Origin: Tessaracoccus flavescens
GTDB taxonomy: Bacteria > Actinomycetota > Actinomycetes > Propionibacteriales > Propionibacteriaceae
Direction: 5' to 3'
Length of the DNA: 64,000 bases
Assembly (NCBI RefSeq): GCF_001998865.1
Contig: NZ_CP019607.1
Span: 1,178,001-1,242,000 of the forward strand
The notes beneath the pieces were generated by a model, which saw only the letters and a list, made by a program, of their open reading frames with translations, searched no databases and was not told where the DNA came from. Of the stretch, positions 44,090 through 53,636 are shown in pieces (position 1 is the first letter of the stretch; each line of letters opens with the position of its first letter). The position numbers and the translations under genes are program-made.

Positions 44090-45016
44090 AGTGGAGGTGG
44101 CGACGATGACGCAGTCGCGGGCCTCAGCGAAGGCGGTCTCCGACCGTCGACGCTCTGAGGCGGAGAGACTGGAGTGCGAGACGTAGGTGTCGACGTCGAG
44201 CTCACCAAGCCGCACGCCCAACTGTTCGACGGTGCGCCGGGAGTCGGCGAACACCAATCGCTTTTCCCCGCGGTGCAGCAGTGAGACCACCTTGGCCGCG
44301 TTGTCGACGGACCCGACATAGTCGAGTGCCACATCGGACTCAACCGCGGACTCCGGCGGTGGCGAGATGACTGCCCCTGACAGCCCGGACCGTCGGTTGG
44401 ATCCCTGGAGCCAGGTGAGCAGGTCCTCAGCGTTTCCCACCGTCGCGGAGAGCCCGACCCTCTGCAGTGGCCGGCCTGTCAGATGGGTGAGCCGTTCCAG
44501 GACGGCAAGCAGGTGCCAGCCGCGATCGTCGCCGGCGAAGGCGTGAATCTCGTCGACGATCACGGCCCGTACGCCCCCCAGGAGCACGCGGGGGTCAAGG
44601 GTGCTGGAGACGAGCATCGCCTCGATCGACTCGGGGGTGGTCATGAGAATGTCCGGCCGCTCCACGGCGATGCGACGCCGCACGCTCTGTGCAGTGTCCC
44701 CGTGCCGCACGGCGGCGCTCCTGCCGAGCCATTTGGCGTAGGAATCGACGCGGTGCTCCAGGTTGTTGAGCAGCGCGCGGAGCGGGCAGATGTAGAGCAC
44801 GGAGGTGCCCGACCAGGTTTCCGTTGCCATCCGGGTCAGCATCGGGAACACCGCCGCCTCGGTCTTGCCGCCGGCCGTGGGCGCGAGGAGGAGGGCATCC
44901 TTGCCAGCGATCAGGGGCTCAACAGCGGCGTCCTGCAGCGGGCGGAGGTCCGGCCAGCCCAGGGAGTTGACGATGTGGTGCTGCACGACTGGATGCAGGG
45001 CGTCGAATCCACTCAT
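44085..45016 (-). pseudogene. brxHI: BrxHI helicase, N-terminal half
   Basis: 308 residues ending at VIVATSTLD by insertion. Superfamily 2 helicase: LLLAPTAGGKTEAAVFP (motif I, P-loop at 45-52), LYICPLRALLNN (Ia), TTPESIEAML, VIVDEIHAF (DEIH), GLSATVGN (III), LVFADSRRTVEQ (IV). The start overlaps the brxD stop (ATGA). In intact BREX type 2 operons this is the terminal gene; here the IS separates motifs I-IV from motif VI, so activity should be lost. Confidence 0.9.
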
Positions 45017-46353
45017 CAGTGGGTGTCGAGCTCGATCTCGTCCAGCGAGGCGGCGCCGCGGGCGGCGTTGCGCTCCACAGCGGTGAGCTCGCCGGCGTCG
45101 ACGGTGAGCGCGTAGTGGGTGCGCGGGTCGAAGTCAGGGAACTGGTCGACCCGGTCCAGCACGTCGCCCACCAGCTTCTTGAGGAACACTCGCGGTGCAA
45201 CGCCCACCCTGCCCCCGAGGGATCCGGCGACGGCGTCGGCCAAGTCGCCGATGTACTGCTCGTCGATCACCTGCCGGAGGCGTTCGGGCTCGTCGGCGCC
45301 GTCCGCGTAGAGGTCGCGGACCTTGCCGCCCAGCTCGACGAGGCTCTCGCGGGTGAAGCCGGGCAGCCGCACCTGCACCGCGCGGGGGTTGTCGAAGCGC
45401 GAGTCGGTGGTGAAGTCGGTGTGGACGCGCTGGGCCAGCGGTGGCAGGCGGCTGAGCCCCGAAGGGCCCTCGAAGAAGGCCGGGGTACCTGTGATCAGGA
45501 GGTACAGGCCGGGGTACCGGCCGGAGTCCACCTCATCGATGAGCTGTCGCAGGGCGTTGAGGGCCTTGTCTCGGACGTCGCCTCGGACCCGCTGCAGCGT
45601 CTCGACTTCGTCGAGGACGACGAGCAGTCCGGGGTGTCCGGCGTCCTTGAGGACGGTGAGAAGGCCCTGGAGGAAGGCCATGGCGCCGAAGTGGTCGAGG
45701 TCGCCTCGGAGGCCGGCGCTGCGTTTCGCGGAGGCTGCGACGTGCGGCTGGCCGCCGACCCATGCGGCGAGTCCGTCGGCGGTGGCGACATCACCGCTCA
45801 GCGAGGCCGCGCGGTAGCCGCGCAGGGCCTGAGCGAACGCGGGGGTCTTGCTGGAGACGGCCGCGAGCCGCGCCTCCATGAGCCGCTCGACGGCCGTGGA
45901 CAGGGCGCTGTCTGAGGCGTGGAGCAGCGCGGGATCGGCCTCCGTGGCGTCGGATTCGAGGGTGAACAGCCAGCCGTCGAGCACCGACCTGAACGCGCTG
46001 GGCGGGACCGTCGCGGTGCGCAGCGACTCGGTGATCCGTCGGTAGACGGTCTCGAGCCGATGCAGAGGTGTTTCGGTCTCGCTGATCTGAACCTCTGCCG
46101 TCGCCCAGCCCAGGCGGAGCGCTCGCTCGGCGAGGTGTCGCGTGAAGAAGGTCTTGCCGGAGCCGTATTCGCCGCGCACCGCCTTGAAGACGGCGGATCC
46201 GCCGGACGCAGCGGCAAGCTCAGAGTCGATCGCCGTACTGAACTGGTCCAACCCAACGGCGAGCAGGTCCAACCCGATCGCGGGCACAGTCCCGCGACGC
46301 AGGGCGTCGATCACTTCGCGACGGCGGCGTGGGGAAGGCGTATCAGGCATCAA
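45016..46353 (-). CDS. brxD: BREX system ATP-binding protein BrxD
   Basis: 445 aa. DUF2791/BrxD P-loop ATPase: GEYGSGKT (61-68), Walker B LLVVLDEVETLQRV, LYLLITGTPAFFEGPSGLSR (sensor), LPGFTRESLVELGGKVRDLY, and the C-terminal wing PRVFLKKLVGDVLDRV. Its role in BREX type 2 is undefined biochemically. The start overlaps the PIN gene stop by 4 bp and its stop overlaps brxHI, so three genes are coupled. Reading frame intact. Confidence 0.9.
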   Translation of the reverse strand: MMPDTPSPRRRREVIDALRRGTVPAIGLDLLAVGLDQFSTAIDSELAAASGGSAVFKAVRGEYGSGKTFFTRHLAERALRLGWATAEVQISETETPLHRLETVYRRITESLRTATVPPSAFRSVLDGWLFTLESDATEADPALLHASDSALSTAVERLMEARLAAVSSKTPAFAQALRGYRAASLSGDVATADGLAAWVGGQPHVAASAKRSAGLRGDLDHFGAMAFLQGLLTVLKDAGHPGLLVVLDEVETLQRVRGDVRDKALNALRQLIDEVDSGRYPGLYLLITGTPAFFEGPSGLSRLPPLAQRVHTDFTTDSRFDNPRAVQVRLPGFTRESLVELGGKVRDLYADGADEPERLRQVIDEQYIGDLADAVAGSLGGRVGVAPRVFLKKLVGDVLDRVDQFPDFDPRTHYALTVDAGELTAVERNAARGAASLDEIELDTH

Positions 46354-46847
46354 CCTGATCCGCCAGCGTGCGCAGGGCGCCCATGTGCCTGGAGCCCGGC
46401 ATCAAGGCTCCATACCTGTACGTCTTGGTAAGGCGTTTGGCGCAGGAACTGATCGCGCTCCACCAGGATCGCGATGTCACCGGCTCCGAGACTCTTCGAC
46501 GTGAAGTGATCGACCATAGAAGTGCCAGTCGAGTCGCCGGCAGTCAGGGCAAGGACGAACTCGGGATCCCATTTGACATCCCTGATGATCCAGGGCGGAG
46601 CATCCTCTGTCGCTGCGATCAGCGCGTTCTCAAAGCGTTGGGCTGCGGCTCGCCTGTCACCCGTACACTGCTGAATGAAGTTGCCTGTCTCAACAATAGT
46701 AGTTATCGGCAGTACGAACTTGACATCGGCTTTGGCCAAGCGCTCAAACTCTTTACGGCAAGCATCGGCATCGCCACATCGACCCGGAACGCGGAGCAGG
46801 TTCAGGAAGACCGATGTGTCGATCAGGATGACGCGATTATCAGGCAC
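46350..46847 (-). CDS. PIN-domain ribonuclease-like protein
   Basis: 165 aa. The PIN acidic set is visible: Asp10 in VILIDTSVFLNLL, Glu53 in TTIVETGNFI, Asp124 in LGAGDIAIL, with an additional Asp113 nearby. PIN proteins are usually metal-dependent RNases (VapC-like), but this one is longer than VapC and has no VapB partner. It starts 3 bp after the ATPase stop and ends overlapping brxD (ATGA). GC is clearly lower than in the BREX genes (for example 28 of 60 bases at 46681-46740). Proposed effector of the preceding ATPase. Confidence 0.8.
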   Translation of the reverse strand: MPDNRVILIDTSVFLNLLRVPGRCGDADACRKEFERLAKADVKFVLPITTIVETGNFIQQCTGDRRAAAQRFENALIAATEDAPPWIIRDVKWDPEFVLALTAGDSTGTSMVDHFTSKSLGAGDIAILVERDQFLRQTPYQDVQVWSLDAGLQAHGRPAHAGGSG

Positions 46848-46850
46848 GTC

Positions 46851-48158
46851 TCAATCCCCCAGGATTGCCGAGAGCGATACCGATGGGCGGACATTGTAGC
46901 GATTGGAAGGCCTCAGTCGGTCTTTCGCCGCATTCTCACCCAAGGAAGTTCGCGCGATGACCTCGAAATAATCTGGGAAGTCGACGAGTCTAGTCACGCG
47001 GCTCCACCCGTCTTCGTCTCGTGTGCAAACAAGGACATTCTTGTGGTCTTGGCCATCCAGCGCGTTCAGAATTGCTGGGCTGTGTGTTGTGGCAACCGTG
47101 CTGACTTTGCGCTCTGCGGCGGACTGCTTAAGAAGCCTCAGGAGGAGCGCAGCTTGAGATGGATGGAGTCCATTCTCCAACTCCTCAATCGCGAGAGTCC
47201 GATCGGTTGGCGCTTGGGCTGGCTCTGCATCATCATGGTCGTCAAGTAGTGCTGCGACAATGGCCAAGAAACGCAGAGTTCCGTCGCTCATGAGCCGAGC
47301 GGGCACACGACGAACCTCACCGCCGATACGCTCACTAATCGTGAGCATCACATCGCCCAGTTCACTCGTGACGGTGTCTAGCTCCGTAACCTGCGCTTCG
47401 GAGAGGGATCGCGTCATACTCAGAAGGATTTCCCGCACCCCAGGTAGGTCGGCTAGGCGACGCACTGTGGCTGAAAGATTGTCTGCGGTGCGTCGAAGAA
47501 CGCTGTCTCTCTCTGGCACGTATTCGCGCATTTGATGAGGCACGGGATCCAGGAGGAAAATCCCGGCAATCGCTTGAAGCATCTCAGCTGCGATCTCGTG
47601 AACTTTCCGTCCCGCCTGTGAGGTCGCTGGAACCCGCGTGATCACTTGTGAAGTCAGCAGTTGATCCGCCCGCATGGTCACACCTGGATTCACACCGCGT
47701 TTGCCATTGTCCCAGCGTGCAGTGATGTCGGCCGAATACGTCGAAGGCTGTTCCGACTTCAAAAAATCCTGTGGCTCGCCCTTCCTGGGGCCGCTCTGGC
47801 GTAAAGCCCAGAGCCGTTCGGACCGAATCTGGAGGTTCGGCGACGTTTGTACTTCGATATCGAGGTGCACTATCAGGCCATCGATGTCTGCCGCGCAGCC
47901 GACCGAAAAGGAATCCTCGCCGATCGGGGCGCAGCCCTCGGAGCCCCCGCGGACAACTGGGCCATTTCGCCCACCGTCCAGAGAATCGCGGAGGTTGAGT
48001 CCGCCACCCAGTGAGGACAGCACGGCGAGGGCATCGAAGACATTCGACTTTCCAGATCCATTACGACCCACGAGGAGAGTGAGGGGGCCGATGGGCACAG
48101 TCGCGTCTCGGACGCTCTTGAAGGCTGGGAGCCTGAGTTCGACTAGACGACTGGTCAT
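46851..48158 (-). CDS. RecF/OLD-like ABC-type ATPase (AAA_21)
   Basis: 435 aa. LRLPAFKSVRDATVPIGPLT leads to the P-loop GRNGSGKS (31-38); a signature-like LMSDGTLRFLAI, Walker B TLAIEELENGLHPSQA and the H-loop VATTHSPAIL follow. There is no TOPRIM domain as in OLD nucleases. Sensor ATPases of this class pair with a separate nuclease in Septu, Gabija-like and PARIS defence systems. Here the partner is the PIN gene 3 bp downstream. Lower GC than pglZ and its own promoter indicate a separate cassette inside the BREX operon. Confidence 0.85.
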   Translation of the reverse strand: MTSRLVELRLPAFKSVRDATVPIGPLTLLVGRNGSGKSNVFDALAVLSSLGGGLNLRDSLDGGRNGPVVRGGSEGCAPIGEDSFSVGCAADIDGLIVHLDIEVQTSPNLQIRSERLWALRQSGPRKGEPQDFLKSEQPSTYSADITARWDNGKRGVNPGVTMRADQLLTSQVITRVPATSQAGRKVHEIAAEMLQAIAGIFLLDPVPHQMREYVPERDSVLRRTADNLSATVRRLADLPGVREILLSMTRSLSEAQVTELDTVTSELGDVMLTISERIGGEVRRVPARLMSDGTLRFLAIVAALLDDHDDAEPAQAPTDRTLAIEELENGLHPSQAALLLRLLKQSAAERKVSTVATTHSPAILNALDGQDHKNVLVCTRDEDGWSRVTRLVDFPDYFEVIARTSLGENAAKDRLRPSNRYNVRPSVSLSAILGD

Positions 48159-48170
48159 GGCGCAATTCTA
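48159..48170 (-). promoter_or_regulatory. leaderless promoter of the ATPase-PIN cassette
   Basis: TAGAAT (48165-48170, minus strand) lies exactly 6 nt before the ATG at 48158, the spacing of leaderless actinobacterial genes. It is the only clear promoter-like element in the 98-bp gap after pglZ. No good -35 is visible. Confidence 0.55.
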
Positions 48171-48256
48171 GGGGGCTGTCTGTCAGGATCGTGGAGATCG
48201 GCCTACTCCAGCTCCACTTAGCGCCAGACAAGCTCCGGAATGGCCCTGTAAGAGAT

Positions 48257-50947
48257 TCATCGCGATTCGCGGACTCCGTACTGCTCGGCCAGCAGGGCGA
48301 CGTCGAGGGTGACGGCCTGAGTGGTCGGGTCGGTGGCCACCACCGGGTAGCCCTCCACGTTCAGCAGCTTCGACACCTGGCTCATCACCATCGCGACCCT
48401 GTTCGCAGGCACGCCCAGCAGGGTCGCGGCGCGGGTGGCGCTGAGGCGGCGGTCGGGCGTCGATGTGAGGGCGTCGACGAGGGCGGCGACGGCGTCGTCC
48501 GTCACGGCAACGCGGCCGACGAGCTTCTTCTGAGCTCCGTACGTCGTAGATTCGACGAGCGCCCGGCCCACACCACCACTGACGGTGGACTCGGGGACGG
48601 AGGAGAACAGGTCTGGCTGCGGGACGTCCGGCACCTCGACGGGTGCCGAGGGGGCCGCGACGGGGAGCGTGGGTGCACCGGTCAGGTCCCACCACGATGG
48701 TTCGGCAACTGGCGCAGCGGCCAGCTTGTGGGAGAGGGTCGATGGCGCCAGCAGCGCGACAGGAACCACCACTTCGGCTGGAGCCGCACCGCCGTGGTAT
48801 CCAGCCATGGTTGGCCGGTAGCGGAGTCGTTCACTGACCGCCAGGACAGCTTGGTGATCTTCGGTTAGGACGCGAGTACCTGATACGAGCACTTCGTCGT
48901 CCCCAATAGGAGGTGACACCGAGCGGTAGCGACTGCTCACCGCAACCCCTCGCTGCGTTCCGCGCCGGCGCTCGACGACGTGACCGTGGTCGCTGGTCAG
49001 CACCACCAGCCGGCCAGCGGCCCGCGCGGCGCGCAGGAGCGGGCCGAGGTGCTTGACAGTCTCGGCGGTCCAGTCGGTGCCGCCGGGGTCGTTGCGGTCG
49101 AGGGCGTCGTCGATGGTGTTGAGGACGCATCCGACAAGGCGATGCCGGTCAGTGTCCGCGATCGCGAGGCGGACGTCGTCGGCGATGGCGAAGCCCTGCC
49201 GGCCGGTGTCGAGGCCCTTCTTGTGGAACAGCGGGGCCTCGCCCAGGCCCTTTGCCGAGGTGAAGGCGGCGAAGTTGCGGCGCTCGGCGTCCTGCTGGCC
49301 GCTCGTCAACCGACCAGCCAGCAGCGAGGAGCGGCTCATCTCCGTGACGCTGGGCAACACGGCCAGGGCGGGCATGCGCCGGTCGACCCCGGGTACGATG
49401 CACTCAACCATGCCGAACTCCACCTCGGTGGTGGCGTGCTGGATGATCTCGGTGGCCACGCCGGCGCTCATCCCGTCGAGCACCAGCAGCAGCGTCGGGT
49501 ACTCGTGGGCCAGGGGCGCGACGATGTCTGGCAGCACCTGCTCCAGGCCGCGCACCCCGGCGAGTGAATCACCGCAGCCCTCGCGGGCCAGGGCGGTGGC
49601 GAACTCCAGGTCATGGCCGTCGCGACGCTTTTCGACGGCGCGCAGCACCGCCTCGAGCGCCGAGGCGAGTCCGGGATCGTCCACCCCCGCCTCGGCGTCG
49701 TTGACGGCCGAGTCCACCCAGGCGTCCACCAGCAGGTGACGATCGGCCAGAGCGGCGAGCGCCGAAGGCGACTCGTCGTCGGAGGTGGCGGTCAGCCAAC
49801 GGACCAGCCGCACCCCGGCGCGGGCCGGGGCGACGCGGGTGTCGCCGTCGACCAGCTCGTGCTCGGCGACTCGCGCCCACGTCGATTCCAGGGCGGAGGT
49901 GTCGCCGTCGGCGCCGTGGCGGAGGGCCTCGGCCAGGCCGCGGAGGCGGTGGGTGAGGCCGGAGCGCAGCAGGGTTGAGGCCTCGGTGAGGTGCTGGGCC
50001 TGCGCCGAGTTGAGGAGGTCGTCGGCCTGGGCCAGGAGCGCGGTGCCGGTTCGGGCGGTTGAACTCGCGCCCAGCAATCCTGACAGCACGACGCGCGAGA
50101 GCCGGCCGGCCGCGGCGAGCGACTCGCGGGGCACCGAGCCCCAGCGGTGCTGGAGCCGGGCCAGGGCGAGCTCGGCCTCGTGCCGGTCGCGTGCGTTCAG
50201 CAGGCAGTCGACGGCGACGCCGAGCGGGACGAGGTCGTTGACGGTGCCGGTGCGCAGCAGCGCGGCGACGAAGGGGGCCGCCTCGCCGGAGGAGGCGGCC
50301 ACCCAGTCGAGGATGGCGTCGACGGTGGTCTCCCCGGCCCGGGTGCGGAGCCGGGCGATGGCGGCGGGCAGCGAGGCGTCGGTGGACCAGTGGAGGACGG
50401 CGATGAGGTCCACCGGCCCGGCGGGCAGTCCCAGCTCGGCGCGGGCCGCCGACGACAGCGCGTGGTCGCGGGTCAGGACACCGGCGGGGGCGGGCGGCCA
50501 GCCGTCCGTCGGCGCGAGCTCCAGCAGACCCGACGCCACGTCGCGGGCGTTGCCGAGGCTGAGGAGGCGGGCGTCGACGCTGTGCGCGGCGAACGCCTGC
50601 TGAACGGCCTGCCAGGGGTCGGGGTGGCGGAGCCGCTGCCAGATGAGGTGGGACAGGAGGCCGGCGCCGAGGTCGTCGTCGCTGCGGTCGGTGACCACGA
50701 CGAGCCAGCCGTCGGGGTCGGCGCTTCGAATGGCCTCGCGCAGGGCCAACGCCGAGCCGGCCGGGACGATCCGCACGCTCTGCCCGCCGAACTGGAACGT
50801 GGTCTCGCCCGTGGCCTCGGGCCGGGCTCGCACCCCGATCACCCCGTGCGCGTAGTTCTTGTGGCGGGCCTGCTCGATGAACGCACGCGCGATGGCCGGG
50901 GTGACCGCCGCGCTGGCAGCGACGTCAACCGTCATTCGACCCGCCAC
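48257..50947 (-). CDS. pglZ: BREX type 2 phosphatase-like protein PglZ
   Basis: 896 aa. Alkaline-phosphatase-superfamily PglZ domain in the second half: LLLVLDGMSAGVATEII (metal-binding Asp), PSVTEMSRSSLLAGRL, and LVVLTSDHGHVVERR (Asp-His). N-terminal ~450 residues are helical, C-terminal ~150 winged-helix-like (RLSATRAATLLGVPANRVAM). PglZ is the hallmark protein of all BREX systems. Overlaps pglY by 16 bp. Appears intact, yet the system lacks its methyltransferase. Confidence 0.9.
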   Translation of the reverse strand: MAGRMTVDVAASAAVTPAIARAFIEQARHKNYAHGVIGVRARPEATGETTFQFGGQSVRIVPAGSALALREAIRSADPDGWLVVVTDRSDDDLGAGLLSHLIWQRLRHPDPWQAVQQAFAAHSVDARLLSLGNARDVASGLLELAPTDGWPPAPAGVLTRDHALSSAARAELGLPAGPVDLIAVLHWSTDASLPAAIARLRTRAGETTVDAILDWVAASSGEAAPFVAALLRTGTVNDLVPLGVAVDCLLNARDRHEAELALARLQHRWGSVPRESLAAAGRLSRVVLSGLLGASSTARTGTALLAQADDLLNSAQAQHLTEASTLLRSGLTHRLRGLAEALRHGADGDTSALESTWARVAEHELVDGDTRVAPARAGVRLVRWLTATSDDESPSALAALADRHLLVDAWVDSAVNDAEAGVDDPGLASALEAVLRAVEKRRDGHDLEFATALAREGCGDSLAGVRGLEQVLPDIVAPLAHEYPTLLLVLDGMSAGVATEIIQHATTEVEFGMVECIVPGVDRRMPALAVLPSVTEMSRSSLLAGRLTSGQQDAERRNFAAFTSAKGLGEAPLFHKKGLDTGRQGFAIADDVRLAIADTDRHRLVGCVLNTIDDALDRNDPGGTDWTAETVKHLGPLLRAARAAGRLVVLTSDHGHVVERRRGTQRGVAVSSRYRSVSPPIGDDEVLVSGTRVLTEDHQAVLAVSERLRYRPTMAGYHGGAAPAEVVVPVALLAPSTLSHKLAAAPVAEPSWWDLTGAPTLPVAAPSAPVEVPDVPQPDLFSSVPESTVSGGVGRALVESTTYGAQKKLVGRVAVTDDAVAALVDALTSTPDRRLSATRAATLLGVPANRVAMVMSQVSKLLNVEGYPVVATDPTTQAVTLDVALLAEQYGVRESR

Positions 50948-52560
50948 TCCACGACGACGTTCTCATCCGGGTGCTGGTCGACGAACTCGCGGAGCTGGTC
51001 GGACACGCTGGACAGGCCGCCCCTCCCGCGGAGGCTGGCCCGCCCAGACGTGCCGGGCTTGGGGGCAACGGGTGGCGGCGACACCGGAGGCTTGGGGCCG
51101 GGGTTGCCACGAGCGAGCCACTCGAACAACTCCCGGTCCGCGTTCGTGATGGCGGGCGCCAGCTGGGTGGTGAACTCGTCGGCGAGGAGCGCCTCGCGCA
51201 GCCGGGTCAGGATCCCGGCGGCCTCGTCGGCCCGTTCGCCCTCACCGGAGGAGGCGGTGATGAGGGGCGCGAAGCGGTGCCAGTCATACCCGGTCACCAT
51301 GGCCGCGACAGCGCCCGCGCTCGCTAACGACCGGCCGGTGGCCGTCGGCTGGGGGATGTCCGCAGCCGCGAGCCGCTTGATCAGCGGCAGCCCGTTCAGC
51401 CCTCGCAGCACCTCGCACAGGTCGGCGGCGGCACGCGCCGTGGCCAGCCGCTGGTTCGGCCGCGACTCGTCGACCCCGACCGACCTCCCCGCCGATTCGA
51501 GGGCCGTGACCAGCCGGGCGCTGGGCTCCGACCACTCGATGGCCTTCGCCCGCACGGCCTGCGCCAGGTTCGCCACCGCGCTGGGCGTGGCGTGCGTCGA
51601 GCTGGTCAAGCCGAGGATCGACCCCGCCAACCGGATGGCCGTGGCCCACTCGTCCTCAGTGGGCATGGGCTGCTCGCGCAGCTCCATGTCGTCGCGCAGC
51701 GCCCCGGGCTTGGGGGCGTCGATCGTGACGCCGTGGTGATACCAGGCACGACGGCGCAGCGCGGCCCACGCGAGGATCACCAGGTCGGCCACCTCCCGGG
51801 TCAGTCCGACCTTGGGCTCCATCCCGGCGATCCAGCCGCGCACCTCGCCCACGGTGACCGGCCCACGGGCGTCGGCGTCGCGGGAGCCGAGCCGTCGCTC
51901 GAACTCCGGGCCCCAGGCGGCGAAGTACTCATCCCCCATGAGGAAGTGCGTCTCGGCCGCCTTCCCGACGCCGAGCGGATTGGCGATCCGGCGTGCGGCG
52001 GCGGCGTCGGGACCCAGCGGCACCCGGTTCTCGCGGTCCGCCAGCGCCTGCTCGACGTACGAGTACGCCACCTGCAGCTCGCGCGGGCGCACCTCTTCGT
52101 CGCCCGGCTCGAACCGTGGGTGCGCCGGATACGTGGCGGAGAACGCCTCCCGCACCAGGTACTCGTAGGCCTGCTTGAGCGTGCCGCCGGCCGAGGGCCG
52201 GGGCGTGAAACTGGGCGTCAGCGAGGCGAGTACCTCGGGGTTGGAGGCGTCGCCCACCACGTCGCCGCTGCTCAGCGGGGATTCGACGTCGTAGGCCACC
52301 TGGATGGCCTGCCGGATCCGGTGCAGGAGGGCCTCGCGCTGCGACTGCAGGATGGTCTTCGCCTGCACCCGGCCGGTCTCGGAGAGGTGGTCGGCGAAGG
52401 ACGCGTAGCGGTCGCCGGCGCCCTCGAGGAGATAGTTGAGGATCACCAGGCGGCTGACGTCGCGCATCCGCTCGGAGCTGAAGAACCGCGGCAGCCACAC
52501 GATGGTGCGCTCGTCCCAGTTCCGGGCGCGCATCTGGTCGATCCGGGCCAGGTCCTCGGA
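50932..52560 (-). pseudogene. pglY: PglY ATPase, C-terminal part only
   Basis: About 540 residues remain of a ~1200-residue BREX type 2 PglY. The open frame begins at a junction near 52560 (RSEDLARIDQMRARNWDERT) and includes VWLPRFFSSERMRDVSRLVI. The P-loop half is absent, replaced by an IS1182-like remnant. The carboxy end is a Pro/Gly-rich linker and a small domain (VVVEWRVE). Upstream pglX (methyltransferase) and pglW (kinase) are missing. Confidence 0.85.
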
Positions 52561-53108
52561 ACGCGCCGGTGCAGGTGCTCGGCGACTCCGCCTACGCCTC
52601 CGGTGACATGCTGGCCACGCTCGATGCCCGCAAGTGGGAACCGGTCCTCAAACCCTGGCCGCTGCGGCCGGCTGTCGAGGGCGGGTTCACCCTGGACGAC
52701 TTCATCCACGACCCGGTCGCCGGGACGTTGACCTGCCCGGCCGGGCTCACCCGCGGCGTCAGTGCCAAGGGCAAGGTGACCTTCGGCGCCGCGTGCGCCG
52801 GCTGTCCGCTGCGGCAGCGGTGCACCACCGCCGAACGTGGCCGCAAGGTCACCCTGGGTGAGCACCACCAGCTCCAACGACAGCACCGCGAACGAGCCAC
52901 CGACCCGGACTTCCAGGCCGTCTACCGACGGCACCGGCCGATGGTCGAACGCTCCATCGCCTGGCTCACGCGCGGAGCACGCCGCGTGCCCTACCGGGGC
53001 GTGGCCAAGAACGACGCCTGGCTGCACCACCGCGCCGCCGGTCTCAACCTGCGACGCCTCCTCAACCTCGGGCTCACCGTCCAGGACGGGACCTGGGCCA
53101 TCGCCTGA
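52561..53108 (+). pseudogene. IS1182-type transposase, C-terminal remnant
   Basis: About 180 residues: VQVLGDSAYASGDMLATLDA (the second DDE Asp region), a zinc-knuckle-like CPAG...CAGCPLRQRC, and HRPMVERSIAWLTRGARRV (Glu) to the natural end. The N-terminal half is missing. The left junction cuts pglY, so a deletion between this IS and the BREX locus probably removed pglX and pglW. Confidence 0.85.
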
Positions 53109-53306
53109 GGGTGGGACCGGGGGCCGCTGGGCCCTTGCCACGCCGCCCCGATCGAGCGCAGGATGGCCTCAGGCGGGCGGAACGACCCCGACTGTCGCAC
53201 CCCAGGGTGCTGACCTCACTGCCGCAAAGACGGCCATGGCGGCGCTCCGCCCGCCCCCCTCACGCCATACCCGCCTCAGATCACACCTTGTTCAGCGCCC
53301 TCCTAG
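53109..53306. other. short gap, IS end and junction sequence
   Basis: No gene. Probably contains the right end of the IS1182 remnant and the deletion junction to chromosomal DNA. Confidence 0.4.
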
Positions 53307-53636
53307 GTGTTCCGCGCCATCGGGCTGCGGCATCTGAGCATCGTGCGGGCGATGGACGCCGAGTACGCATCCTTCCGCCCGCACTACCCGCACTGGTATC
53401 TGACCGATCTGGCGGTCGACCCGGGAAGCCAGGGGCTCGGCATCGGGTCGGCGCTGCTGCGCGACCGTCTCGCGAAGGTCGACGCCAACGGCCTTCCCGC
53501 CTACTTGGAGGCGACGACCCCCGCGAGCAGGCGCCTGTACGAGCGCTACGGCTTCGCCTTCATCGACACGATCAACCCGGAGGGCCCGGCCGCCTTCGCG
53601 ATGGTCCGACCGGCGCAGCGCGACGCCGACTCGTAG
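53307..53636 (+). pseudogene. GNAT acetyltransferase, N-terminally truncated
   Basis: 109 aa: YLTDLAVDPGSQGLGIGSAL carries the acetyl-CoA-binding R/QxxGxG/A loop, and EATTPASRRLYERYGFAFI is the usual beta5-alpha4. Complete family members have 80-100 residues before this point. The GTG at 53307 may allow expression, but the upstream half has been lost at the junction. Confidence 0.65.

Noticed and set aside
46350..46847. PIN gene as a VapC toxin of a VapBC pair
   Set aside because: No small antitoxin gene upstream; the coupled neighbour is a 435-residue ABC-type ATPase and the PIN protein is longer than VapC.
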